From Lysobacter capsici (GTDB lineage Bacteria > Pseudomonadota > Gammaproteobacteria > Xanthomonadales > Xanthomonadaceae), in assembly GCF_014779555.2 (NCBI RefSeq), contig NZ_CP094357.1, positions 3,782,001 through 3,846,000 of the forward strand: 64,000 nucleotides of DNA, read 5' to 3'. The notes beneath the pieces were generated by a model. The model saw nothing but the letters and a program-made list of their open reading frames with translations, had not been told where the DNA came from and searched no databases. The position numbers and the translations under genes were made by a program. Shown here piece by piece: positions 1-8,542 of the stretch (position 1 is the first letter of the stretch; every line of letters starts with the position of its first letter).

Positions 1-549
1 ATCGGGTCGGACAACATGCGATTTCGTTCCGAATGTGGCGATGCGAACGGCGCGGATGCGAGCAGATTGCGCAATAGCGAATTAGTCCAGAACAGATTCC
101 GCCTCAAGCGCGAAGCCAGGGTCATGCGATCCATCAAATGGAAAACTCGATAACGGTTTTCGTCGTGATTCCAACGGGCGGCGCCCGTGACCGTGTTGTA
201 TCGGCCGGGCCTGTCGCGGACCTGTCGAATGCGGCGTTTGCGCGCGGCAGCGGTGGATACCGCGACGGACGTCACCACGGGGTGTGGACGTGGCTACGAA
301 TCGACGTCGGGTTGCCGATGCGGCAATGTCAGGCGAAACCGACGATGACGTGATCCCTCGCCCGCTGCCGACTGGCTACTTCACAAGGGCTATGCGACCA
401 GTCGGCCTTGCGAATCGCCGAACCCCTGACACGACAACGCCGGACGCAGAGCGCCCGGCGGTCAGGTCGATTGTCGAATCCGGTCGCGAACGACCGCGCC
501 CTCGGCGCGGCGGTGTCGCCATAGGCCGCTGCGGCGCCGTATCGCCGCT
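1..549. other. left-edge intergenic region
   Basis: No convincing gene was seen here. Open frames on the plus strand at 138-353 and 284-619 lack a ribosome binding site, recognisable domains or a natural amino-acid composition. One inverted repeat is visible at 367-375 and 398-406 (9-bp arms, 22-base loop). It lies downstream of the minus-strand gene ending at 550 but has no T-run, so it is only a weak terminator candidate. Confidence 0.4.
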
Positions 550-1083
550 TCAGACGCTCACTGCGCAGACATGGCGCGAATCGAGACTGTCGACCACCGC
601 GCCCGCGAGACGGCGATAGCTCACTTCCCCGGTGGCGAAGTGCATCACGAACAGCAAGGTCGTAATAGCGAACAAGACTTCGCCGCCGGGCACCAGGCCC
701 GGCAAATGCATCACGAACGGCAGACCGGCCATGCTGAACACCACCGGCCAGGCGCTGAGCGCGGGCACGAACGAGGCCAGCAGATAGCTACGCAACTGAC
801 GGATGTCGTCGCGCCTTACGCCGCGCCAGGAGGCCTTGACGTACCGCCAGGCCTTGAACACCAGGCCGGTTTCGAGCACCGCTTCGCGCAGCCTCAGTAA
901 CGCGGCCAGCGCCGCGGCTACCTGCGCCAGCATCAGCAGCGCCCCGATGCCGGTCTTGAGCCAATACACCGCCAGCACGAACGCCGACATCATCGTGCAG
1001 AACGCCATCGCGGCCGTCCAGCGAATCCGCTGCAGCGTACCGACCCAATCGACGCGCTCCCATCCGTGGAATCGCGAGGCCAT
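550..1083 (-). CDS. small polytopic membrane protein of unknown function
   Basis: A 177-residue protein starting at ATG 1083 (MASRFHGWERVDW). Its start overlaps the stop of the upstream gene by the ATGA arrangement, so the two are probably translationally coupled. Hydrophobic stretches suggest about four membrane segments (near residues 25-47, 48-62, 105-125 and 135-160), with basic residues between the second and third (KAWRYVKASWRGVRRDD). No family was recognised. The frame stays open upstream of 1083 but those residues overlap the neighbour and look unnatural, so the shorter start is preferred. As the last gene behind the VirB5/VirB6/DUF4189 block it may belong to that module. That is inference from position only. 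Confidence 0.7.
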   Translation of the reverse strand: MASRFHGWERVDWVGTLQRIRWTAAMAFCTMMSAFVLAVYWLKTGIGALLMLAQVAAALAALLRLREAVLETGLVFKAWRYVKASWRGVRRDDIRQLRSYLLASFVPALSAWPVVFSMAGLPFVMHLPGLVPGGEVLFAITTLLFVMHFATGEVSYRRLAGAVVDSLDSRHVCAVSV

Positions 1084-1409
1084 CAGAAGGTGGCTGCCGG
1101 GTCCGACGAACCGCCGCCCTTCTTGCCCGCGCCATGGCTCGGCACCATCGGCCGGCCACCGGCCATGCAGACGTACATGAAGGTGTTGATGTACTGGTAA
1201 TTGACCGAGTAATACGGGTTGATGACCGTCCACAACCCCATCTTGCCGTTGATCGCCATCCAGTTATGCGCCGGATACCCGATCGTGCAGAACTTGTCCG
1301 GATTGTTGTTGTACGGCACTTCCTCGTACACACCGCGCTTGCCCTGCGCCATCGCCGGCGCGACCGCGAACAACGCCACCAGACCGAACGCCACGATTGA
1401 ACGTTTCAT
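1083..1409 (-). CDS. small secreted protein of unknown function
   Basis: A 108-residue protein with a clear signal peptide (MKRSIVAFGLVALFAVAPAMA, cleavage before QGKRG). ATG 1409 is preceded by AGGAG at the expected distance, which fixes the start against longer in-frame options. The mature part is rich in Asn, Tyr and Gly, has two cysteines (FCTIGYP and YVCMAGG) and ends in a GKKGGGSS tail. No family was recognised. Its stop overlaps the next gene's start by four bases. It lies 126 bases behind the DUF4189 tandem genes on the same strand, so it may belong to the same transcription unit or have its own promoter. Confidence 0.75.
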   Translation of the reverse strand: MKRSIVAFGLVALFAVAPAMAQGKRGVYEEVPYNNNPDKFCTIGYPAHNWMAINGKMGLWTVINPYYSVNYQYINTFMYVCMAGGRPMVPSHGAGKKGGGSSDPAATF

Positions 1410-1535
1410 GCAACTCTCCTTGTGAATACCGCACCTGATTTTGAACACGGATAACGAGCAAGAATTATCTTGGAAGCGCCACCAATCCACTCGAGCCCAA
1501 CATCGCTGCGACAGCCGAAAGCCGGCACATCTATC

Positions 1536-2045
1536 TCACCTGCCCCGCACCGGATAACTACAACCAGAGTAGTAAACCTTGCAGTTCTCCAGCCCGTCAC
1601 TAACACACTGTTTTAAGCCCAGATCAGCGGCTCGCTCAGCCGTCGCAGCCCTCATCGACGTATATCCCGCATTTCCCGCAACAAGAACGCCGCATTGATT
1701 GTAATAAGCCAAAACAACCTCGCACTGTGTCCCACCTTTAGAACGACAGTCATTCATGGCAGCCTCTTTCGCTTTACGCTGACTTGCCATCTCCACGGCG
1801 ACACCGATGCCAGCGCTGTCTTTCGCATTGTCTACAGCAATTGCGCCCCAACGATCTTCCCAATGAACAGTTGGCGTACTAGACGAAGTCGAAGCGCCGG
1901 AATCCGACTGATAATAAGGAGAGCTTGGATTGTCGGGCGGGATGCAAAGCGGATTGTTTCCCGCAGGAATTCCCGCCGGACAACCTTGCGCTGCCGCCAG
2001 CCCGCTCAAGCTCAACATCGCTGCTATAGCCAACAACTGGTACAC
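1536..2045 (-). CDS. DUF4189-type secreted protein, copy A
   Basis: A 169-residue exported protein, third of three tandem paralogs. A signal peptide (MYQLLAIAAMLSLSGLAAAQ) leads to the motif CPAGIPAGNNPLCIPPDNP, shared almost exactly with the other copies. A C-terminal domain of about 100 residues follows, of the type called DUF4189: WGAIAVD, alternating Ala/Lys (ASQRKAKEAAM), CRSKGGTQCEV, YNQCGVLV and a final CKVYYSGCSYP. The conserved cysteines suggest disulfides in the periplasm or outside. The start is GTG at 2045, five bases after the previous stop, so it depends on upstream translation. Biochemical function is unknown. The family is frequent in Xanthomonadaceae and here follows VirB5/VirB6-like genes. 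Confidence 0.85.
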   Translation of the reverse strand: MYQLLAIAAMLSLSGLAAAQGCPAGIPAGNNPLCIPPDNPSSPYYQSDSGASTSSSTPTVHWEDRWGAIAVDNAKDSAGIGVAVEMASQRKAKEAAMNDCRSKGGTQCEVVLAYYNQCGVLVAGNAGYTSMRAATAERAADLGLKQCVSDGLENCKVYYSGCSYPVRGR

Positions 2046-2050
2046 CTATC

Positions 2051-2554
2051 TCACCGGACACGTACAGGATAGCTGCAGCTTGAGTAATAGACCTTGCAGT
2101 CTTTTAGACCGTCGTTATTGCATTTTTCCATGCCTAACTTGGTTGCCTGTTCGACGGTCCCAGCGCGCATAGTGTTATAGCCAGACTCCGCCCAGACCAG
2201 CACTCCACATTGGTTGTAGAAAGACAAAGCGACTTTGCATTGCGTGCCACCTTTTCTTCGACAGTCCTGCAAGGCCGTCGTTTTGGCCTTACGTTCGCTA
2301 GACATCATTTCCGCGACACCAATGCCCACGCTATCTCGTGCGGTATCCATTGCAATGGCCCCCCATCGATCTGCCCATTTTGGAACTGGGACACTGGGCG
2401 TGCTGGGCAAGCCAGAATCTGGCTGATAGTACGGGGAGTTTGGATTGTCGGGCGGGATGCAAAGCGGATTGTTTCCCGCGGGAATTCCCGCAGGGCACTG
2501 CGCAAATACCGGCACCCCAACCAGCATTAGGCCGACTAAAAAAAAGCCTCTCAT
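2051..2554 (-). CDS. DUF4189-type secreted protein, copy B
   Basis: A 167-residue exported protein. The start is ATG 2554, sharing one base with the TAA stop of copy C, which indicates translational coupling. The signal peptide is MRGFFLVGLMLVGVPVFAQ, followed by CPAGIPAGNNPLCIPP and then a DUF4189-type domain (WGAIAMD, ERKAKTTALQDCRRKGGTQC, YNQCGVLVW, CKVYYSSCSYP). Around the CPAGIPAG motif the DNA is almost identical to copy A (about 2432-2490 against 1924-1980), while copy C is more diverged there, so A and B are the more recent duplicates. Function is unknown. A role at the cell surface or in the periplasm is inferred from export and cysteine content. Confidence 0.85.
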   Translation of the reverse strand: MRGFFLVGLMLVGVPVFAQCPAGIPAGNNPLCIPPDNPNSPYYQPDSGLPSTPSVPVPKWADRWGAIAMDTARDSVGIGVAEMMSSERKAKTTALQDCRRKGGTQCKVALSFYNQCGVLVWAESGYNTMRAGTVEQATKLGMEKCNNDGLKDCKVYYSSCSYPVRVR

Positions 2555-3051
2555 TACCTTACAAGCTCGGCAGGGCTGCAATCCGAAAAATATACATAAC
2601 AACCTTGGTCCCCAGACCTCCGACATGTATCCATACCGATCTCAGTCGCACGCGCAACTGTTGGAGCGGCTGAAGTGCTAAAGGTCTTTGCCCCAGCAAC
2701 AATCACCCCACATTGGTTGAAGTAGGTAAGCTCCACTTTGCAGGATGTGCCACCCTTTCTCCGGCATTCCGACATTGCGGCGGTTTGAGCAGCACGCTTA
2801 CTACGCATGCTCTTGGACGCACCCAGGCCCGCCTTTAGATCAATAGCGAATGCACCCCAACGATTCTCCCAGCGCTCGACGGGTATCGAATTGGCTGCCC
2901 CCCCTGAGTCTCGATAGTAAGGCGAGTTCGGATTGCTGGGGGGAATGCACAAAGGATTATTTCCTGCGGGAATCCCTGCCGGACAACCTTGCGCCGCGAC
3001 AGGGCTGCTTAGGCTCAAGCACACAGCTATAAATAAAATTTTACCCTTCAT
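2554..3051 (-). CDS. DUF4189-type secreted protein, copy C
   Basis: A 165-residue exported protein, first of the tandem trio. Its ATG lies three bases after the stop of the VirB6-like gene. The signal peptide is MKGKILFIAVCLSLSSPVAAQ, then CPAGIPAGNNPLCIPPSNP, then a DUF4189-type domain with WGAFAID, CRRKGGTSCKVELTYFNQCGVIV and CYVYFSDCSP. It is the most divergent copy: its mature region carries a stronger basic patch (MRSKRAAQTAAMSECRRK) and its end differs (PAELVR). The tight packing with the VirB6-like gene argues for one operon and a shared task, possibly in the periplasm next to the secretion channel. Confidence 0.85.
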   Translation of the reverse strand: MKGKILFIAVCLSLSSPVAAQGCPAGIPAGNNPLCIPPSNPNSPYYRDSGGAANSIPVERWENRWGAFAIDLKAGLGASKSMRSKRAAQTAAMSECRRKGGTSCKVELTYFNQCGVIVAGAKTFSTSAAPTVARATEIGMDTCRRSGDQGCYVYFSDCSPAELVR

Positions 3052-3054
3052 GAC

Positions 3055-4272
3055 CTATTTATCCTGGGCGGTTTTCTGGTCAGTTTTGATCTGATCAGAG
3101 TTGCTCTGCGCAAGGTAGCCATAGCCCGGAGCGCCTTCAGATTTCGTTCCAATTTTTACTTGATCCAGGTTTTGCGGAATAGGTTGAGCACCTGTAGGGG
3201 GCGGCAAAGTTCCAATTTTTGCTTGCTCCTTAACCTCACCCTGCTGCTGAGACTGAGGCCTATGCCCATGCCCCACTGCAGCCTGCTGCGCTTCACCACC
3301 CTGCCCACGCGCTCCCACCGAGCCAAACACCGAAGTGGCACCAAACTGACCCAACGCGCCCTGGAAGAACGAGGCCGCCATCGGCGGAATCGTGACCAGA
3401 AGTACGGTGAGCACCAATCCGAGGCCCCCTTGCTGCATGGCCAGGGAGCTCACGCTGGGCATGTCCACGGTTACGCCCATCCCGTTGAGCGCCAGGGCGG
3501 TCGTGTATTTCATCGCGGTTTGCAGCGCTACCGCACCGACGATCTTCATGGCGATCGTCACCATGAAGCTGAGCACCGCCATCGAGAACATCGTGCCTAT
3601 GCCGTAGAACAGCCATCGGCTGAACAGGCTCTTGGTCTGCTCGAACAGCAGGCTGAGGATGAACAACGGCCCCAGGCCGACGAACAAGGCCAGCGCGACC
3701 TTGTACATCAGCAGCAAGGCGCCGCCGATCACCGCCGGACCGGCCACGCCGATGCCGGTCATCAGCACCGCCTTGTCGATGTCGTTCTTGATGCTCTGAT
3801 TTTCCAGCGCGGGCAAAGTCTCGATGGCCGCCATGGTGATCTGCATCTTGGCGAGATTGCTGTCGATCGAATCCGCCGGCGACGAGCGCTTGCCGGTGAC
3901 GAAGTAGGAAACCTCTTCCTGAAGTCCGCTGGTCAACAGACCGTAGATATTGGCGTTGCCGAGCGTCAGCGTCGACGCGGCCACGATGATCAGGGTCGAA
4001 CGCAGCGTGGTGACGACCAGTCCCATCATCGAGTCGCGCGACTGGCCGGTCAGAATGCGGAAGCCGTTGAAGATGATCCAGAACGTCATCAGCGTGGCTC
4101 CGACCGAACCGATCCAGAACGCCATGCGCGTCAGCATATTGTCCTGGAGCACCGCGATTTCGTTGTCGATGAACTCGAAGATCAGCTTGAAAAACGCCCA
4201 CTCGCCGATCTGTTCGAAACCGGTGGCCGCCAGCGCACCTGGGATTGCTCCCGCGACATGCGAGATATCCAT
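3055..4272 (-). CDS. VirB6/TrbL-like type IV secretion membrane protein
   Basis: A 405-residue polytopic inner-membrane protein. The N-terminal 300 residues hold several strong hydrophobic segments (around 50-72, 85-103, 175-200, 205-225, 230-260 and 285-310) arranged as in the VirB6/TrbL family: an amphipathic N-terminus, then FWIIFNGFRILTGQ, then a Gly/Ala-rich core with GPLFILSLLFEQTKSLFSRWL. That segment is typical of family members. The last ~95 residues are hydrophilic and rich in Gln, Pro and Gly, a probable tail outside the membrane. In conjugation and effector-export systems VirB6 helps form the inner-membrane channel. It begins two bases after the VirB5-like gene. No VirB4, VirB8-10 or VirD4 is present in the window, so the system is either completed elsewhere or this is a remnant. 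Confidence 0.85.
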   Translation of the reverse strand: MDISHVAGAIPGALAATGFEQIGEWAFFKLIFEFIDNEIAVLQDNMLTRMAFWIGSVGATLMTFWIIFNGFRILTGQSRDSMMGLVVTTLRSTLIIVAASTLTLGNANIYGLLTSGLQEEVSYFVTGKRSSPADSIDSNLAKMQITMAAIETLPALENQSIKNDIDKAVLMTGIGVAGPAVIGGALLLMYKVALALFVGLGPLFILSLLFEQTKSLFSRWLFYGIGTMFSMAVLSFMVTIAMKIVGAVALQTAMKYTTALALNGMGVTVDMPSVSSLAMQQGGLGLVLTVLLVTIPPMAASFFQGALGQFGATSVFGSVGARGQGGEAQQAAVGHGHRPQSQQQGEVKEQAKIGTLPPPTGAQPIPQNLDQVKIGTKSEGAPGYGYLAQSNSDQIKTDQKTAQDK

Positions 4273-4274
4273 GA

Positions 4275-5066
4275 TCAGTCCCGGGACTTCCAGGGGGACT
4301 TGATACGGCTGCTTTCCATCTTGTCCAATGCGTTTTTCAGCACGCTCGCGCCGATGGCCTCGCGACCTATCGAACCCAGCGCGCTATTGTCCTTGCCTTT
4401 CCCATTGACGACTTGATTGCTGACGAAATCTCGCACCGTTTTTAGATAGGTGGTGCGCGCGGCGTAAGCCTCCATGTAGAACCGGTACTGGTTCATGTCC
4501 AATTCCATGCGCGCCATCAGCGCCAGCAGGGCATTGGTGTTGTCCTGCAACTTGCCCTGGTCGGACGCGCTCAGGTTGCCGCGATTGGATTCGATCTCGT
4601 CAAGCCGCTCCTTGCGCTTCTTGAATATCTCGTACATCGCCAGCGAATAGTTGTATTGCGCGGTCTCGGTCTTGACCAGTTCCTCGCAGATGGTGTGCAA
4701 GTCCTGAAGCGACTTGTCGGATGTAGCCGAACTCGCGGGACAGCGATCCGCCACTTCCTTTTTAACCATACTGGGCTTGTCCTTCTGCAGGACCTCGGTC
4801 GGCTCCGGAGCGGCGTCGCCACTTTTCTTGGCGCTGCCGATCTTCATCATGTTGTTCAACTTGCCGTTGACATTTTCCTTGTCGGTCGAGCCCTTGGTGC
4901 CGAGACCATCACGGATTTCCTCCAGGTACTTGCCGGCCTGGCTGTCGTTGACCTCCCAGGTGTTCTGGGCGAATGCTTGACCTGCGGTCAGGCCGCAAAC
5001 GAGCACTGCGGCGTTGCCGAGCGCGAGCAAAGTCGTGCGCGCGCCATCGATACTGATCCCGCTCAT
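4275..5066 (-). CDS. VirB5/TrbJ-like periplasmic coiled-coil protein (putative)
   Basis: A 263-residue protein with an N-terminal export signal ending near AGQAFAQ, then a charged, largely helical mature part with long heptad-like stretches (for example KRKERLDEIESNRG and DLNQYRFYMEAYAAR-like segments) and a single cysteine pair (ADRCPASS, HTICEEL). Size, export signal, helical build and position directly before a VirB6-like gene match VirB5/TrbJ, the minor pilus component. The sequence does not carry a motif that proves it. ATG 5066 is preceded by AAGGAG at good spacing. This is the first gene of the minus-strand block, and an AT-rich region upstream (about 5260-5430) is the likely promoter zone. 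Confidence 0.6.
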   Translation of the reverse strand: MSGISIDGARTTLLALGNAAVLVCGLTAGQAFAQNTWEVNDSQAGKYLEEIRDGLGTKGSTDKENVNGKLNNMMKIGSAKKSGDAAPEPTEVLQKDKPSMVKKEVADRCPASSATSDKSLQDLHTICEELVKTETAQYNYSLAMYEIFKKRKERLDEIESNRGNLSASDQGKLQDNTNALLALMARMELDMNQYRFYMEAYAARTTYLKTVRDFVSNQVVNGKGKDNSALGSIGREAIGASVLKNALDKMESSRIKSPWKSRD

Positions 5067-5850
5067 TCCATCTCCTTATTGAATGCAGCGCTTGCCTGGG
5101 CGGCCGTGATGCGTTGCGAAGCCGAAATCATTGAAACTGCTTTCGTATGCATTCGAACCGCCCGGATGGGCCGCAGGCCACTCGTTCGGGCGCGACACGG
5201 ATCGCGCACCGAATACCCCAATGAAAATCAGGCTAGCACCACGCCGACTCGCTTCACAATGCCAAAATCGATCACAAATAAATTCCAACACTAAACGCAG
5301 GCAAACAGAGCGTACTAAATGCACATTAATTTCCCAATAAATACATCAAAACAAAAATAGTCCTGCGGCCGATCGACCTAAAAAACATACTCAGGCGTGA
5401 AAAACATCACTGTCACGCGATAACTTCAGCGCATATATGCGTAACAAATACACAGATCGTTTCGCGCCAATGAATGGCACGCAGCCATCAAAGAGCGGGC
5501 GCTCGCTTACGGACTCATGGAATTGGATTCGACCGGCAGGACTTTGGGCTCGTGGCACTGGGAAATGGCGGACGCCCTACTCAGCCGGATACGCGCTACA
5601 AGCTCCGAGGCGAAGCGAGGCGGATGCAGATAGGAAGACGCGACCGCAGATGCGGATGCGGATGCGGCCGTCGATGCCGATGCCGATGCCGATGCAGGCA
5701 CATCGTAGATTCAGATACGTCGCCTGCTTGCAGTTGATCGCGCACGCCGACTCCGGACCTTACGCAACGCTTGCAACCGACTTGCGCGATCGCGGCAACC
5801 GCGACAGCCGCAGCGTCAACGCCAGCCGCATAAGCGCCGCGCCACGCAAC
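5067..5850. other. intergenic region with AT-rich tract and hexamer repeat
   Basis: About 780 bases without a supported gene. Positions 5260-5430 are strikingly AT-rich for this chromosome and lie upstream of the VirB5-like gene, so they probably hold its promoter and may bind a silencing protein. At 5647-5697 there is a short imperfect hexanucleotide repeat (GATGCG then GATGCC units). Open frames across this stretch have the skewed composition of non-coding frames. Confidence 0.5.
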
Positions 5851-7284
5851 TCAGCAGGACACCGCCGGATGCAGCGGATAACTCGGAAGCTCGATCCGGA
5901 AACACGCGCCGCCCAGCGACGACGGCGCCACCGTGGCGCGGCCGCCGTGCTTCTCCGCCACCACCCGCACCAGCGCCAGCCCCAGGCCGAAGCCGTCGGG
6001 GTTCTTCCGCAATTGGGTGAACGGCAGGAAGACCTGCTGGCTCAGGTCCTCGTGCACGCCCTCGCCGTCGTCGTCGACGCGGAACACGGTGCTGTCGCCT
6101 TCCTGCACGACGCTGACTTCGATCGTCGAGCGCGCGTGCCGCAGCGCGTTGGCGATCAGATTGCGCAGGGCCAGTTCCAGCGCCTCGCGATTGGCCTGGA
6201 CGCTGTCGATGCCGCCGCGGTCGAAACGCAGATGCAGCGATGCCGGCGGCGCGAAGATGTCGGCCAGGTCGGCGAACAGCGCGCGCAGGTCGATCTCGCC
6301 GCGCTCGATCCCGACCATGCGGCCGATCCGCGCATAGGTGACGCTGTTCGCGGCAAGATGCTCCAGGCGCCGGATGTCCGCTTCCAGCCCGTGCTGCAGA
6401 TTCGCGCGCTCGCGCTCGTCGTCGGCCGACTCCAGCATTTCCAGGGCGAAGCGCATGCGCGTGAGCGGCGTGCGGATCTCGTGCGCGACCGCCTGGGCGA
6501 GGATGCGCTGGCTTTCCAACACCTGCTGCACCTGCCCGGCCATGCGGTTGAGCGCGTGACCGAGCGGATTGACTAGGCGCGTGACCACTTCGGGCGCGCG
6601 CGCGTCCAGGTCGCCGGCGCTCAGCGCTTCGGCGGTCGCGCGCAGCTTGCGCAGGTCGCGCCAGAATCGGTAGACCAGAAAGTACAAGGGCAAGGCGATC
6701 GCCAGGAAGTACATCGCCAGCATCACCAGCGAATCGACGAAATCCAGATCGCGCCACGGCACGCCGTGCACGATCACCTCGTCGAAATCGCCCAGGGCCA
6801 CGACCTGGTCGGTGCCCGGCAGCCGCTGATAGGTGTAGGCCTCGTTCTCGCTCTCCATGACCAGCGCGCCGCGCTGCAGGCGTTGCCATTCGGCCGGGGT
6901 CAGGTCGGCTTGCAGCGAGTCGAGCGGGACCAGGTTCAGCGGATAGGCGAAGTGCGCGCGCAGTTCGTCGGTCAACGCCGGCCACTGCGCCGGGTCGGTG
7001 TGCAGATAGCGTTGTTCGATCAGGTAATGGGTGCCGCGCATCTGCGCTTGCGAGTAGTCGCGGCTGTTTTCGTCGGTGATGTAGATCCAGGCCGACACGC
7101 CGCCGATGATGACCGCGGCATAGATCAGCAACACGGTCAGGTAATAACGCACGAACAGGCTGAAATGGCCGTGGCGGGATTTGCCGCCCGCGCCGTCGGC
7201 GGCGAACGCGCGGCGCAGCGGCGACGCCGGGCCGAACCAGCGCCAGGCGCGATCGACCCAGATCGAGCCGCGCCCGCCGCTCAT
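5851..7284 (-). CDS. rstB: RstB-like sensor histidine kinase
   Basis: A 477-residue membrane kinase. Hydrophobic segments at about 46-68 and 184-205 bracket a periplasmic sensor region of about 115 residues. A HAMP linker follows, then the H-box with phospho-acceptor His268 (AVAHEIRTPLTRMRF) and an HATPase domain with N-box (RNLIANALRHA), G1 (DDDGEGV) and G2 (GFGLGLALV) motifs. ATG 7284 overlaps the stop of the response-regulator gene by four bases, and that coupling decides the start. The partner is strongly RstA-like, so this is called RstB. In enterobacteria RstB responds to acid and is under PhoPQ control. Whether that holds here is unknown. Confidence 0.88.
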   Translation of the reverse strand: MSGGRGSIWVDRAWRWFGPASPLRRAFAADGAGGKSRHGHFSLFVRYYLTVLLIYAAVIIGGVSAWIYITDENSRDYSQAQMRGTHYLIEQRYLHTDPAQWPALTDELRAHFAYPLNLVPLDSLQADLTPAEWQRLQRGALVMESENEAYTYQRLPGTDQVVALGDFDEVIVHGVPWRDLDFVDSLVMLAMYFLAIALPLYFLVYRFWRDLRKLRATAEALSAGDLDARAPEVVTRLVNPLGHALNRMAGQVQQVLESQRILAQAVAHEIRTPLTRMRFALEMLESADDERERANLQHGLEADIRRLEHLAANSVTYARIGRMVGIERGEIDLRALFADLADIFAPPASLHLRFDRGGIDSVQANREALELALRNLIANALRHARSTIEVSVVQEGDSTVFRVDDDGEGVHEDLSQQVFLPFTQLRKNPDGFGLGLALVRVVAEKHGGRATVAPSSLGGACFRIELPSYPLHPAVSC

Positions 7285-7970
7285 TCCCAGGCGGCCCGGT
7301 TGAACAGATAGCCCTTGCCGCGCACGGTCTTGATCCGTTCGGGCTCTTCGGCCAGATCGCCGAGCTTGCGCCGCAGCCGCGAGATGCGCGCGTCGATCGA
7401 ACGGTCCAGGCCGTCGAAATTGATGCCGCGCAGCGACTGCAGCAGATCGTCGCGGCTGAGAATGTGGCCGGCGCGATCGGCCAGCAACACCAGCAGGTCG
7501 AACTCGGCGGTGGTCAGTTCGATGCGCCGCGCGTGCAGGGTCGCTTCGCGGGTGCCGCGATCGATGCGCAGCTGACCGAAGCACAGCAGGTCGCCGCCCT
7601 GGCGCGCGGCGCTGTCGCGGCGCAGATGCGCGCGCAGGCGCGCCAGCAGCACGCGCGGCTCGATCGGCTTGCCGATGTAGTCGTCGGCACCCAGTTCCAG
7701 GCCCAGCACCTGATCGATATCGTCGGTGCGCGCGGTCAGCATGCAGATGATCCCGGCGTAGCGCGCGCGCACCGCGCGGCAGATCTCGAAGCCGTCCTGT
7801 CCGGGCAGGGAAATATCCAGCAACACCAGCGCCGGCGCGCGCTCGAGGATCGCCTGCACCGCGCGCGCGCCGTCGGCCTCGACCGCGACGCGATAGCCGT
7901 GCTTGCCCAGGTAATGCGCGACCAGCGCGCCGAGGCGTTCGTCGTCTTCGATCAGCAGAATGTCGGTCAT
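7281..7970 (-). CDS. rstA: RstA-like response regulator (OmpR family)
   Basis: A 229-residue two-domain regulator. The receiver domain covers residues 1-120 with the acidic pair ED(D) near 8-10, phospho-acceptor Asp52 (LVLLDISLPGQDG), Thr in LTAR and the KP lysine (YIGKPIEP). A winged-helix domain covers about 130-225 (FGQLRID, LTTAEFDLL, SIDARISRLRRKL). The C-terminal RIKTVRGKGYLF ending in AAWE closely resembles enterobacterial RstA (RIKTVRNKGYLF, HAWE), which is the basis for the symbol. It is first in the operon, with the kinase start overlapping its stop. It probably binds DNA as a dimer after phosphorylation by the neighbouring kinase. Confidence 0.9.
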   Translation of the reverse strand: MTDILLIEDDERLGALVAHYLGKHGYRVAVEADGARAVQAILERAPALVLLDISLPGQDGFEICRAVRARYAGIICMLTARTDDIDQVLGLELGADDYIGKPIEPRVLLARLRAHLRRDSAARQGGDLLCFGQLRIDRGTREATLHARRIELTTAEFDLLVLLADRAGHILSRDDLLQSLRGINFDGLDRSIDARISRLRRKLGDLAEEPERIKTVRGKGYLFNRAAWE

Positions 7971-8211
7971 GGGCGGAGCGCGCTCGCGATACGCCGCCGA
8001 CCCGTCGCACGATCGTCGGTGATCGCCGGGGCCGCTGTTGGGGCGTGGTTCGCCCGATTATTGTCCGCGGCGATGCGGCCCGCGGCGGTCGCGCGACGCG
8101 GTCTTCAGCTGAAAGTCGGGCGGGCGGCGGCCCTGGGTGGCGCGCGGTTCGCTCGGAAAACATCCGCGAGCGACCCGCGCATTTGATGCGAACGGATGAA
8201 TCGCGGACAAC

Positions 8212-8236
8212 AAAAAACCCCGCGTGAGCGGGGTTT
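8212..8236 (-). terminator. rho-independent terminator after tRNA-Leu
   Basis: Perfect inverted repeat AAACCCCGC (8215-8223) and GCGGGGTTT (8228-8236) with a four-base loop. Read on the minus strand it is followed by a run of T, as expected for ending the tRNA-Leu transcript. It also sits between the two-component operon start and the tRNA. Confidence 0.85.
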
Positions 8237-8272
8237 CTCGTTGGATCATCGCCGTGGCGATGATCGATGTAG

Positions 8273-8357
<85 letters not shown>

Positions 8358-8542
8358 CAATCGCTGCGGTTTCGATGAACCGTCGCCGCTGCGAGGGGCG
8401 TATGTTGCGTTGCGGCGGCGCGGCTGTCAACGGTTGTGTCACAACTTTTTCACTCGATCGCCAGAACCCGCAACGACCGCCCCGCCTCGCTGCGCCGTCC
8501 GCGGCGCGGGGCCTCGGGCCCGGCGCCGCTTGGCTGCCGGGA

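Noticed and set aside
3160-4416. 418-codon open frame on the plus strand opposite the VirB6-like gene
   Set aside because: Composition rich in Arg/His/Gln without domains; it is the antisense shadow of a well supported membrane protein gene.
5816-6985. 389-codon minus-strand frame overlapping the RstB-like kinase
   Set aside because: Different frame of the same strand within the kinase gene, Arg/Ala/Gly-rich and without motifs.
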